Shown here: in pieces, positions 43,496-53,864 of the stretch
How the letters are laid out: each line of letters begins with the position of its first letter
Position numbering within the stretch: position 1 is the first letter of the stretch
Source of the DNA: Fulvia fulva
Lineage: Eukaryota > Ascomycota > Dothideomycetes > Mycosphaerellales > Mycosphaerellaceae
Reading direction: 5' to 3'
Assembly (NCBI RefSeq): GCF_020509005.1
Contig: NC_063012.1
Coordinates: forward strand, 3,100,001 to 3,164,000
DNA length: 64,000 bases
Made by a program: the position numbers and the translations under genes
Notes under the pieces: generated by a model
Databases searched by the model: none
Seen by the model: the letters and a program-made list of their open reading frames with translations, nothing else
Told to the model about the DNA's origin: nothing

Positions 43496-46400
43496 TTATG
43501 CTCCTGTATAGCCTATGGATTCACGATCATCGTCTATCACCCTGCCATATCTGCGAAAGCTGTTAGTATCCTGTCGGCAGAAGCATGTCGCGATCCGCAA
43601 CTTACTCTAGGAGTAGCCTGAACAACCAGACCTCAAAATCTTCATTGCGCAGCGCTTTGTGGCCCCATTCTCGCCCTGTTTCTGCGATGGTCGTGGCCAA
43701 CGGCTTCCCGTCCTCCTCGGCATCGAGATATCTTACAGCCTCCAGTGCTTCATCAGCCCTCAAGCTGAGTGGGATGTAATGCACCCATGGCTTCAGCCAC
43801 TCTTCGTGCCACTCGCGGAACACTGCCATCTTAAATGGCAGGCTATGGCTCATGAGAAAGGCGTAGAATCGTCCCGAGAACGCATTACCGTCCATGTCGA
43901 GCAAATACTTGTACCTCCATGCCTCTTGCTGATCCGCTGGCTCCACCACCTTGAAAAACTCACGCTGGGCATCGCAGTCACCAGGGTCGCATTGGCCAAC
44001 ATGCGAGAAGTGGACATCCATGATTTCCTGATAGTCTTGTCGCGGAACGTCCTTAACAATCCACTTTGACCCAGGATCCTCATCCGTTGCTGCGGCGTTG
44101 CTGCTTCGCAAAACTTTTGCGTTGTCCAGGGCATTGACTTTGCCCACAAACTTCTGTCGATGTTGGCGCCGCCAGCCGCCAGCCCGGCTGAAACCTCCTG
44201 TGGTGCTACCTCGCCACCAGAGCTTGTTCTCCTTTTTCTCCCAGTCCAGGTCCTTGCTCTCGTCATACTTGACTTTTCCATACCAGTACCAAGGGCTGGG
44301 GTACACGATGTCCTGAAAGCTCGACATCTTGCTCTGGCTGAAGATGGGAAACAGGTCGTGAACCACATTGAAGGCGTTGGGCCTGTCGAAGAAGCCGTGT
44401 GACTGTCCGAAGGATGGTGAATTGCAGATGTCAGAGAATGAAGTGTGGTTGTAGATGAAGCCTAGCTCGCTCAGAGAATACGCAGTTAGATTATCTGTGG
44501 CAAGTGACTCCTCCAGCATCCTAGCTGGACTGTCTGGCGAGCAAGACAAGCGCGACGGGATCCATGTCGGCTGGTGAGCAAACACGTTGAAGCGTGTCGT
44601 TTTGACTTCTTCAATGCGCTTGCCGCTCTTGACATCTTTTGGTCGAGCAGAGAAGGTGTTCTTTGGTGTTGTTTGGGCGATGGCAGCAGGCACATTTTTT
44701 TCTAGTGCCACCTGTAGCAGACGACATAGTTGATCATGGGGTACCACTACTCTGGGCTCGTCGTGGACGTTGAAAGCCAAGTCCATGTCGGGCAGGTATT
44801 CGATGAACTGCTCCATCATGCCTACCGCTGCTTGTTGGAGCCATTCTTGTCCTCCTTCGACATGAAAGGCTTTGCCCTCGCGGACAAGTAGCCCCATCAA
44901 GTTGTTGTCGCCAAAGCCTAGAGCCTCTCTTGCTCTTGCTCGGATCGTGGCTGGTGCCAGACCCCAAAATGGTAGTAGTGAGTGGTAAATAGTGTCGTAT
45001 TCATCGACGAGTTGTACCTTCTTCCTCTTGGCGAATTCGTACCACTTGTCGAAATGCGGCGGCGGTGCCAGTCCATACCTCCTTTTGTACTCGGTGACTG
45101 CGGCTTCGAGAGACTGGGACTGAGATTGCAGCTTTGACGACCATGACCTCTGTGCGTCCTGGACGAGGGTTCTCACAGGATGGGTACGGGTGTCGGCGGA
45201 CTGCAGCGGCTCAAGTAGCGTGACTGGTGGCGCGACATTGAGTCCTACAGTTGCTTGAGGTCCATGCGCTCTCAGCGAAGCGTTTTGAATTGGCTGCAGC
45301 AAGTAGTAGAATGTCAACACCACGAATGACACAGCAGCAACAACGGTGAGCAGCTTGCTGATCCGAATTCTCATCCTTCCTCCACCAAGGAATGTGCCCT
45401 GCTCGTTGAGAAGGGAGAACGTGCCGCCTATACACAGCGCGGCGAAGTAAAGTCGTGAAGTCGAGAAAGCGAGCAGGAGCTGTGAAGCTAGCGTTGCAGC
45501 GAGCGGAACAAAGCTCGTGAGGAAGGCACCTCGATCGTTTACCTAGGAAGGACGTCAGTCAGGCATATTCCTCCGGACCGTACGCTGCATCAATAGCAGA
45601 GTTAACCTTGTTGTTCGCGTATCGGCGCGCGAGAAAGTAGGAAGGTATCGCCCGGCAACATCGCCGACCGCTCGCGAACTTACCATTAGGAGCAGAGCTG
45701 CAAACATTACGACCTGTATCATGACCGTTCCCAGCGCGTGAACAACAGAAATTATACTCTGCCCGAACACCCAATGATCGCCCATGATCTTTCCCATTAG
45801 ACCCCAGTAGGCCAATCCGCCAAAACGCAGGTTCTCCAGGGTGAGCGCGGCAACACCGAGCGTTGCACCTGCTGAGGCGGATACGTCCCTCAATAGAGAC
45901 ATCCACTGGTTTGCAGCGGAGGCCAAGGGCATCACTGGCTGCGTGAGCAAGCCATTGGCCGAGTATATCACACCTCCGACATCGTGCGACTGATATCTAG
46001 CACCTTCCACGAGATGCAGGGCAAGCGCTTGCACAACAGCGTACGACAGGCCGAGCGCTATGACAGAGATTGACCCTGAATGCGTATACACTGCCACCAA
46101 GCCAGAACCCGTTATAATGGCCAAAGTCCTCTTTGATACAAGTTCGTGACAGGCCCTAACTGATCCTGGCTTCGTGGGACTCGATGGGGGCGAAGAGCTT
46201 GCTGGCTGGGCGTGTTCGAGAATGCCTGCTTTCGTGGACAGGAAGATCAACAGCGGTATCAACACCTATCCTCGGTATATCTCAGTCAGAGCTCTTTCAC
46301 AACGCAGAAGGACTCTGACCTTCGCCCACCAGATAGCCCTGCCATCAACTGCGCGTTCGCAGATTCCTGCCACGGCCAAGCAGACGCCCGCGCCCCATGC

Positions 46401-46625
46401 CAGTCGCTGCGAAGACGAGCCATCCAGCGACGACCTCGCTCCTATCTTGAGCGTCGTGTAGGTGCACACTGCGAGCCAGGCAACAGCGCTGGTAAGGATG
46501 GCATGCTTCGGAGAGGTCCCGATTTGCGCGAGGAGCGATGCGATGAGCAACACGAGTGGAAGCGTCACGGTGGACGACGAGGCGGCATCGTGCTGAGACC
46601 GCGACTGCGACGAAGAAAATGGCAT
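43496..46625 (-). CDS. Membrane-anchored GT90 glycosyltransferase (CAP10/CAP1-like)
   Basis: Minus-strand exons 46320-46625, 45684-46265, 43606-45542 and 43496-43550 give 959 residues. The N-terminal third is a multi-pass membrane region (LPLVLLIASLL, VLIPLLIFL, IIGTVMIQVV-type segments, then LTSFVPLAATLASQLLL and VVAAVSFVVLTFYYLL). The lumenal GT90 domain follows, with WWRGSTTGG at about residue 738 and LDMDGNAFSGRFYAFLMSHS further on. The family includes Cryptococcus Cap10 and xylosyltransferases acting in the Golgi on surface glycans. The first intron (46266-46319, gtcaga donor, branch ctgac) is 54 nt and ends in TAG; read through, that TAG is an in-frame stop, so naive annotation would split this gene. 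The last intron (43551-43605) has a perfect gtaagt/actaac/cag set and adds YGRVIDDDRESIGYTGA. Confidence 0.88.
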
Positions 46626-46966
46626 TACAGAAGAATTGTGTTACTATGCACATGAGGCAGGAGCGTCCGGGTGTAAGTGTCGCGCGCCGGCTAAAGACAA
46701 CCCTGTCAGCCACGTGGCGGGCAAGGCCGTAAACCCCGACCCTCACGCGCGCAACACGGTGGTATGCCATGATAAGCGGGACTATGCTATATGTTGAAGC
46801 GGTCTGGGAGCGGCCGTCTACCTCAAGGAGCAGAATGCAAGCTCGTGCTGCAGTAGAGACGGGTTGACACGTCCTTGATCGAAGCACAGCTACCTCGGCC
46901 GGAACTTGAAAGCTATCTGCATCTCTCTGTCCCTTTCTTCACACTGCATTGTTCACACCTTCAAAG
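46626..46966. promoter_or_regulatory. Divergent promoter of GT90 and enoyl-CoA hydratase genes
   Basis: 341 bp between two divergent start codons. No clear motif beyond pyrimidine-rich tracts just upstream of the hydratase ATG (tctctctgtccctttcttc). Confidence 0.5.
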
Positions 46967-48102
46967 ATGACTTTTGCACTACGTAGACGCCCACTGGGCC
47001 TAGCCCATACGTGGATGAGGGAAGCTTTCGCACCACAACTTTGCCTGCACAGTCGAGTGCTTGCCAGGACGAATTCGGCACGCACGACAATGGATGGCCC
47101 TAGAGTGTGGAGTACGGCCTCAGAGAGGACTCCGGGATTGGCAACTATAACGGTCAGCAATCCAACCAAGCTCAACATCGTGAATGGAACTATGCTGCAA
47201 CAACTTGTTGCGGTCTGCCGAAAGCTGTCCAGCGAAAGTACCTTGCGCGCAGTCGTCCTTACTGGCGCCGTGACGGCGCCTAATAAACAGGACTCTTTCA
47301 TCGGTGGTGCGGATATCAAAGAGATGCATGCCCTTGCCTCCCCAGACGAAGCCCGAGCGTTCATAAACTGTGTTCATTTAGCTTGCCAAGCATTGCGCGA
47401 CCTACGTACGTTTCTCGAGTACACCTAACGCTTCGTAAGACGTTGCTGCCGGTCATCTGTTCCCGAATGACTTTTCGTAAGTATACACTAACACGAGAGT
47501 AGCGGTGCCGTGTCTAGCACGAGTCAATGGATTTGCACTCGGGGCTGGTCTTGAGATCATGTAACATTCTACTTCTAAGCGCACGGCACGTGCTTGTCTC
47601 GAGTACGGCTGACAACCTGGTATCGGCAGGGCTGCTTGTGACTTGCGAGTCGCGACGAAGAAGAGCGTATTTGCAATGCCCGAAGTGAAAGTGGGAATCC
47701 CAAGCGTCGTCGAAGCCAATCTCCTGCCTTCGCTCATCGGCATGGGTCGCACAAGGCGATTGCTTTATCTTGCAGAAAACATTGGAGCAGAAGAAGCCGA
47801 GCGATGGGGCCTGGTCGAAAAAGTTGTTGCTGATGAAGTGGCTCTCGATGAAGTGATCGGCGACTGGGTTTCTACGCTTGTTAGACTTGCCCCCGGCGCC
47901 GTCCGTAGCCAGAAGAAGCTGATGCTGAAATGGGAGGATGCAAGTATTGAGGAGGGCATCGAAGCTGGAATCGAAGCATTCGCTGACGCGTAAGTCCATT
48001 CACGATCCTTAAGACCGCCTCCGACTAACTTTTCGTAGTTATGCAGATGGTGGAATAGAACCAAAGCAGTACATGGGCCAGTTCCTAGGGAGGAAACGGT
48101 GA
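46967..48102 (+). CDS. Mitochondrial enoyl-CoA hydratase/isomerase (crotonase family)
   Basis: Exons 46967-47405, 47503-47560, 47630-47989 and 48039-48102 give 306 residues. The N-terminus (MTFALRRRPLGLAHTWMREA) is basic and hydroxylated, like a mitochondrial presequence. The crotonase fold shows FIGGADIKEM (oxyanion loop), VNGFALGAGLEIMAACDLR with the first catalytic Glu, and FAMPEVKVGIPSVVEANL with the second. The proline/glycine-rich GIPGAGGTQRL of fatty-acid hydratases is replaced by GIPSVVEANLLPSLIGMGRT, a variant seen in other crotonases. So the substrate may not be a standard beta-oxidation intermediate; branched-chain amino-acid breakdown is possible. All introns have good donors and branch sites. 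Confidence 0.92.
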
Positions 48103-48436
48103 TGCTAAAATGATTGAGCCGCGAGCAAAGAATCTTCACCACAAAGGGGGGTATCGGCATATGTCTATGCGAAATATCTCACGCCCTGCGGCGGCAACCG
48201 CCCGTGCTCGTGAGTGGAAATTCGAGTGTGCGCCTTACTTCGACGACATACATCATTCCGAATTTGCTCGGAGCTCCCACGTAGGTTGCAACTGCTGTGA
48301 CTCTTTGAATCGCGGCAGCCAACACTTTTGTCAGAAGCAGCTCGAAGCATAAAAAATGTTACTCGATCTCTGTTGTATCCGGGGTATCTTTTCCTGAACG
48401 CCTCGAAAGCATGACTTAACAGCCCAGACGTACTGT
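48103..48436. other. Convergent intergenic region (hydratase and MED10 3' ends)
   Basis: 334 bp between two convergent genes, holding both 3' UTRs. No gene seen. Confidence 0.6.
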
Positions 48437-48948
48437 CTACTCAACGGTGCCGCCGGTAGCCAGAACGACTTGTTTGACCTCGTCTCGAATCTCGGGGATG
48501 CCACCCATCATCTCGCGGCCGAGGATGTCACGAAATGCCCCGTAGGCTTCGCTCCGTCCCTTCTGTTGTTGGTTGTAGCGCATGACCAGCTCCACAAATT
48601 CTCGGGTGTAGATGTCAGGGTTGCGACCATTCTCAACGTACTGTATGATCTCGATTGGCAAGTGTGTTGGCAGCCTCTTGGAGGTCTGCGTGATGGCCTG
48701 GAGGTTACCAACGAGACCTTTGCTGAAGGGACATAAGCGCTACTTCTCAGATAGTGTCTGGAGTACTTACATCTCGGCGATCATGTCTTGCGATGTGGCT
48801 TGTCCACGATGATCATGAGCTTGCACTATCAACATATAGAGGTTGTCAATGATGTTGGCCAGCTGTTCTGAAGTCGGTCAGCATAATGATTACTTGAAAT
48901 GTGCGAGGACCATGCACCTCCCACGATATCGAGTGAAGCCTCCGCCAT
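48437..48948 (-). CDS. MED10: Mediator complex subunit 10 (Med10/Nut2)
   Basis: Minus-strand exons 48918-48948, 48771-48867 and 48437-48722 give 137 residues: MAEASLDIVGEQLANIIDNL, then LYMLIVQAHDHRGQATSQDM, KGLVGNLQAITQTSKRLPTH and the signature IPIEIIQYVENGRNPDIYTR-EFVEL-type block near residue 80. Med10 is a small helical subunit of the Mediator middle module, needed for RNA polymerase II transcription. Introns are 50 and 48 nt. Only the third exon would be found by simple open-frame search. Length is normal for ascomycete Med10. Confidence 0.94.
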
Positions 48949-49204
48949 GGCTATCTCGCGTATACAGTCTTTTGTGTCGAGTGTAGTTGACAGTAAGGTC
49001 GTAAACACAAAGTCCGGCTAAAATGTGTTGTTGATCTCGGATGCGGGCCGAGCGCTTGCGCTTGCCGTTCCCGGAATCGCCGACTCGGAATCGCAGTCCT
49101 GCCGCGTTCTAGCTATTCACTCACTGTCCACGCACGTTCACCACTCCGAGTCTCATCAATTGCCTGGTGAATGGCCTGGTCGTTGCAGGCGCTTGCACTG
49201 CATC
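48949..49204. promoter_or_regulatory. Divergent promoter of MED10 and the PXA-domain gene
   Basis: 256 bp between the two chosen starts. The frame upstream of the PXA start is open back to about 49025 but its translation shows no family similarity. Confidence 0.5.
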
Positions 49205-51758
49205 ATGGCTGAGCGCGAGCGACGGCCAAAACGCCGTGATGTGGATGCAGGGAAAGAGCAGTCTCGTGGCGAGCATCATGGAATCGAGCATCAAGGGCCC
49301 ATCATCGCATACATCAAGAGTGTGCTATGCGCTCAGCCTCAATCAGCAGCCTCAACGGCTGATGCTACCCTTGACGGCGACAGCGACCTCGCGTCAGACA
49401 CGTCCTTGCCTCCGCTGACGAGTTCGAATGCAGTCGACGTCCAGCTATACGCCTTCATTGCCGTCATTCTCAGCAACTTTGTGCAAATTTGGTACAATCG
49501 CATCACTCCCGACCAGCAATTTGTTAGTGAGATCGTGCAGATCATTGCACACTGCACGAGGGGCTTAGAGCAGCGACTGAGACATGTCGATCTAGAGACG
49601 CTTGTACTGGACGAGGTACCCAGAGTCTTCATTGAGCATATCGAAGGTCAGTGACTTGTAGATAGTCATACTTTATGGAACTAAGACTGACTCCCATCAG
49701 TGATCCGAGTGGCAAAGCGGCAGCACACTCGCATTGCGCTCGCTCCATTTGAGCAGCGAATACGCTACCATGCCTTGCGTCCTCACCTGGCCCTCAGCCC
49801 TGTACCAATAGATCCCGAGACCTCGTCTCTGCAGCAGGAAAATGAGACGGCGTGGTGTGTCCTCCTTGTGAACCGAGTCCTTCCACTGCTGCTACCGCCC
49901 GAAGACCTCCAAAACCCGTGTCTCGCGGTCTTGGTGTCAGAGATCTTCTCAGAGATGATCATGAGAGCTGGCATTTGCGGTAAAGCTAGTGAGCCGTGGG
50001 TGCTGTGGGATGGAATAGCAAAACTGCTTCGTTCGCTGAAGCGCGACGACGAGAGATCATTGGCATTGAATGCACCGAGTAGCCAGCTAGAAGAGCTGGG
50101 CTTACTGGATTCTACGACGAAACAACGGTCTTCCCATAATCGTAGCCGCTGGCGCTTCGACACTGTCATGCAGGCTTCATGGCTCTTTGCACAAAGCATC
50201 ATGACAGTCTGGATGATAGCACGCGCCGCGGTCGTCGCTTTGATGCAGGCCGCCTCGATCCCAGCACGGTCGAGCCGGACCTCGTACACTACTTCTTTGG
50301 GTGTACTTCCTCCCACACATGTCAAGTCCAAACGGGCCGAGACCTCACCAGATGATTGGAAACGACGGCCAATAATCAGCATGACTTTCTGGGAATGCAT
50401 GTCGGAGCTGCTGCTCCTCAAACAACGAATGCCGTGGCTGTCAGGTATCCTATCACTTCTGCAGTGGATGACCTTGTGTGGACCCGGGAAGCTCTGCGAC
50501 ACGAACAGCAAATTGGACAGGTAAGCAAGCTCTTCTTTCTCCACTCACATCTGCAATCATAGCAGCACGCTACTCTTCGCGAGCGACCGCATCCGTGGAC
50601 GCTTGCAGAGCTCCGATACAACAACGCAGCGTTTCGGCTTAGGATCCCCTCATTCGCTAGGCCATCAAGCCACGCCGGCTCACCGCATTGCATCTCAGTC
50701 ATGTGAACATGACACCCACCAATGCCGTGCCTCGAACGACTCCCGAGCTGCTATCCATGTCTCACCAACAGCATCCTGTTCATGCTACTTGGCACGCTTA
50801 CCATCGGAAGAGCAAAGTCGTTGTCTACTTCTCTACACTGGACGATGTCAATCGCCGTTTCATCTGCATCTCGCCCTCGCGAAGTCCGGTACCGACTACA
50901 TTGTGCAGCACTCCCTTTCCGCGCGAGATAGTGTCATTTGCACGGCCAACATGGGAGCTTTGGAGACGCCCCAGTTGGTATCTTCACAGTGTGGATGTTC
51001 AAAGGCGTGTAGTGCCTCTAGTCCAAAGGCCCGGGCTTACTCTCATCGCAGTCTGTGCTTGCCGTGCGGCTGCGATTGCGGCCCAAACCTTAACGCCAGC
51101 TCACGCTATTTGCTTCAAACTGGATCTCGCTACTGGACCTCACGACCCTTCTTTACTGCCGAAGTTCACGTCGGCCACCAGTGACACGATGATGCCTTTC
51201 GGGCGGCTGATTTGTCGACTAGCAGGAAGCGAGGACGGAACAAGCCAGCATGTCGTGCCGACCCTTGCATGTTGCATTTCCCTTCCCTGCTCCGTGAGGC
51301 TGGTCCTGCATATGCATGTAATATGGCTCTTTTGCCCAAGACAGACGACACATGGACAAGAGTTGCGATACCGTGACTGACATTGATGCAGGTTGATGTC
51401 GTTCAATATCCATCAGAAGTTCTTGAGCGCGAATTGGCTGCCTTCAGTCTTACAAGCCGCCCGAAACGCCCTCTTCCCCGACAATCGTCTCGCAGCCCCT
51501 CGCATCCCACCGTCAGACGACGAAGTCATCCAGATCAGGCGCGAATGCGCCACAGCTATCCTCGACGCCATTCCCAGCATTGTTCGAACCCACTTCTTCG
51601 CCACCACGGACGAAGACGAGATGGTGCGAGAGCTTGAAGCTGAGTTGGGTCTTCTCGGCGATGCCCACATCAACAAGCACCTGATCGTTTCGGTAATCGA
51701 GCTGCTCGTAGTACGCCTGTTCCCAGAACTTGTCGAGGGCAGCTCAGCGGGACGCTAG
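49205..51758 (+). CDS. PXA-domain protein
   Basis: Exons 49205-49646, 49701-50520 and 51392-51758 give 542 residues. A PX-associated (PXA) domain spans about residues 75-240 (VQLYAFIAVILSNFVQIWYN, RITPDQQFVSEIVQIIAHCT, then VLLVNRVLPLLLPPEDL and VLVSEIFSEMIM). After a polar linker comes a hydrophobic stretch with MTFWECMSELLLLKQRMPWL and the family C-terminus SVLQAARNALFPDNR. PXA domains occur with PX domains in endosomal sorting nexins (Mdm1, Snx13/14); this fungal family lacks PX. The join KLDR-LMSFNIHQKFLSANWL removes an 871-nt intron, and only this join keeps frame and similarity. A short alternative acceptor at 50562 would leave the family pattern and give an unrelated tail. The start at 49205 is preferred over upstream open sequence. 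Confidence 0.82.
50521..51391 (+). other. 871-nt intron of the PXA gene with long open frames
   Basis: The donor gtaagc at 50521 pairs best with gatgcag at 51385-51391. Most other introns in the window are 47-160 nt. Inside are overlapping open frames of 193 codons (50603-51184) and 230 codons (50688-51380), neither matching a family I know. An internal acceptor (atcatag, 50562) could give an alternative exon. Base composition is not RIP-like, so it is not old transposon DNA of the kind at 6-32 kb. Confidence 0.6.
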
Positions 51759-52144
51759 GTCCGCCGTCACACACTCCAAAAAAGGCTTCCTCGAACAGGC
51801 GGGGGCGCAGCTGCGTTGCGGAGAATGTAGTGCCATGCGAGGGCACAGTGCGCCGTGAGTAGCTTGCTGTCCCTTGAGAAACCGAGACTTTTTGTGTATG
51901 AACATCATCCTGATCATGCCAATCGTCAATGCATTGTGAACATCCCTCAGCCGAACATCATCACAACGCAGGATCCTAGCCATGCCGCGTGAGCGGACGT
52001 CCCATCTCAAGATTTCCTGTCCCATCTTCTTCAACTCATAGCCCCGGACTTCCAGGCTCGAACCCAATATGCACAACCGAGACATCTAATACAATATACA
52101 TGCAATGTGTCATTCCAATGAAAGAAGCGAAATTGGTATCATAA
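51759..52144. other. Convergent intergenic region
   Basis: 386 bp holding the 3' UTRs of the PXA gene and the CENP-B-type gene. No gene seen. Confidence 0.6.
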
Positions 52145-53864
52145 TCAAGCGCCGCCTCGAGATTGCAGCTTCAGTTTCTCCATCAATTTTCCGATGGTGA
52201 CGCTCTCCTGCAGGTCCAGGAAACCGTGCGGTTGCTGTTCGAAGAAACCGAGCACCACCTCCAATGCTCTTCGGGCTTCATCTGGCGTGGTCGCCGGGTA
52301 TAAGGGGGTGTTTTCTCGTTTCGAGTCTTGCTGTATAATATGTGCCGGTAATGGTGGAGGGCGCATCGTGTCTGAAGGTGTGACTGTAGGTGGTCTCTCA
52401 TGTGGATCGCTCACGTGCACAGCTTCATCGATGCTCCCAAGTGGATCCTGAGATTCTTCCATGGGTGAGTCCAGAGCGGTGCTGGTGCCGTATTTCGGCG
52501 TTAGCGACTCTGCAGATGATGACATGTACTGATCCAGGAGTGGAAATGTCTGGCTCCGAGGTCGATGCGTGTTGACGATCGTTGTGGCTGGCAAGATAGG
52601 TCTTGCAGTAGGAGGGGCCACAAAAGGTGAAGGCGCGGTCCCTGAATCTGGTGTGAAAAGGGGCGAAGTTGGACTTAACGGGCCCGGTGAGAACGAAGAA
52701 GGGGCAGTGTCTGTGAAGGCACTGTTGAGTGAAGTTGTGCTTTGTGAGTGGAACGGGCCGTGTCTGCTTCCGAATTCAAGGTAGCTGTCCGAACTCTCAT
52801 TCTGGAGACTGTCTTGGCTCTGAGCATGATGAAGTTGCAGCGGAGACGGAGATCTAATTCCTGAGGGTGACACTGGGGAGGCGTCGCCAGGCGTGTGAGA
52901 CGACGAAGCAGCTGCAGAGGCACTGTCTTCATCAGCTGCCAACGATGCTTTCCTCGATCTCGCGCCCATCAGATTGTTCTTGAGCTTGAACTTTTCGATC
53001 CAGCTAGAGCTCAGGGTTACATGGTTCTCTGTTGTTGTGGTTGTTGCCGAGAAAGCACGCGCCTTGTCACGGATCAGCTCGTCGGTCAGAGGAAGTCCTC
53101 TTCTCTCCTGCTTGCGTTGTTAAGCAAAGTCGTTCCCGGGTAAGATGGACGTGAGAGCATACCTGATTCTTGGCCCAAACAGCAAGAGCACGCTCTATGT
53201 CTGGTGAGCGGCCTTTTGTACGCTTGATTGGTGAACGACTGCCGTCATCCTGGAATAAGTATCTTTCCTTCTGTCGTAGCACCTTTGAAACCGTGCTATA
53301 CGGATGGTCAGCGAAGCTCTCAGCTCGTTCTCCAACTCACTGACCTCCGCTCCACCCCAAAAATTGCTACCGAAGCATTAGCGGACAAGTAAGCACATAA
53401 GGCAGACAAAGCTCACCTCCGATCTCAGTCTGCTTAGCATTAGGATGCTCTTCCGCGTACTGGCACATGCGCTTCCGGTCCATGTCTGTTAGCGTCTTTC
53501 GAGGTGTCGACGTTGACCTTGTTGACGTTGCAGACACGGGTGTGTGCAGAGGACCGATCGCCATGGGCTGAATAGGCTGTACCGATTGTGGGAACATCGG
53601 TTGGTAGCTGGAGTGTGCCTGACTGCTCAACATCGACGGCCATTGCGGCATAACCAAAGGTTGCAGCTGTTGATGCATCGGCCTTGACTGTATGCTGCTG
53701 CTGAATGCGCTCGGCTCCATGGGCATAGAAGGCGACGTGAAGCTGAAGCCCGTATACTCCTGGGCTGGTGTCCCGTGATGAGAATGCGGATAGATGTGTG
53801 GAGTGTGACCCCACTGAGAGGGTGGAGACGATCGATACGCTGTGTTGCGGTCATCGTCGGCCAT
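52145..53864 (-). CDS. CENP-B/Tc5-type helix-turn-helix DNA-binding protein
   Basis: Minus-strand exons 53417-53864, 53345-53366, 53163-53295 and 52145-53107 give 521 residues. Residues 1-125 are low-complexity (Ser, Pro, Gln, Met). A CENP-B N-terminal HTH follows (KTLTDMDRKRMCQYAEEHPN, then IFGVERSTVSKVLRQKERYL), then a Tc5/CENP-B second HTH (ALAVWAKNQERRGLPLTDEL, then LSSSWIEKFKLKNNLMG). The remainder is Ser/Pro-rich with a short C-terminal helix. The second exon is only 22 nt and encodes the turn IFGVER, so automatic models may miss it. Such proteins derive from pogo/Tc5 transposases and serve as centromere- or promoter-binding factors; a regulator is the likelier role here. The frame is open further upstream but encodes repeat-driven WLWLWFWFWLW, so I start at MADDDRNT. 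Confidence 0.88.
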
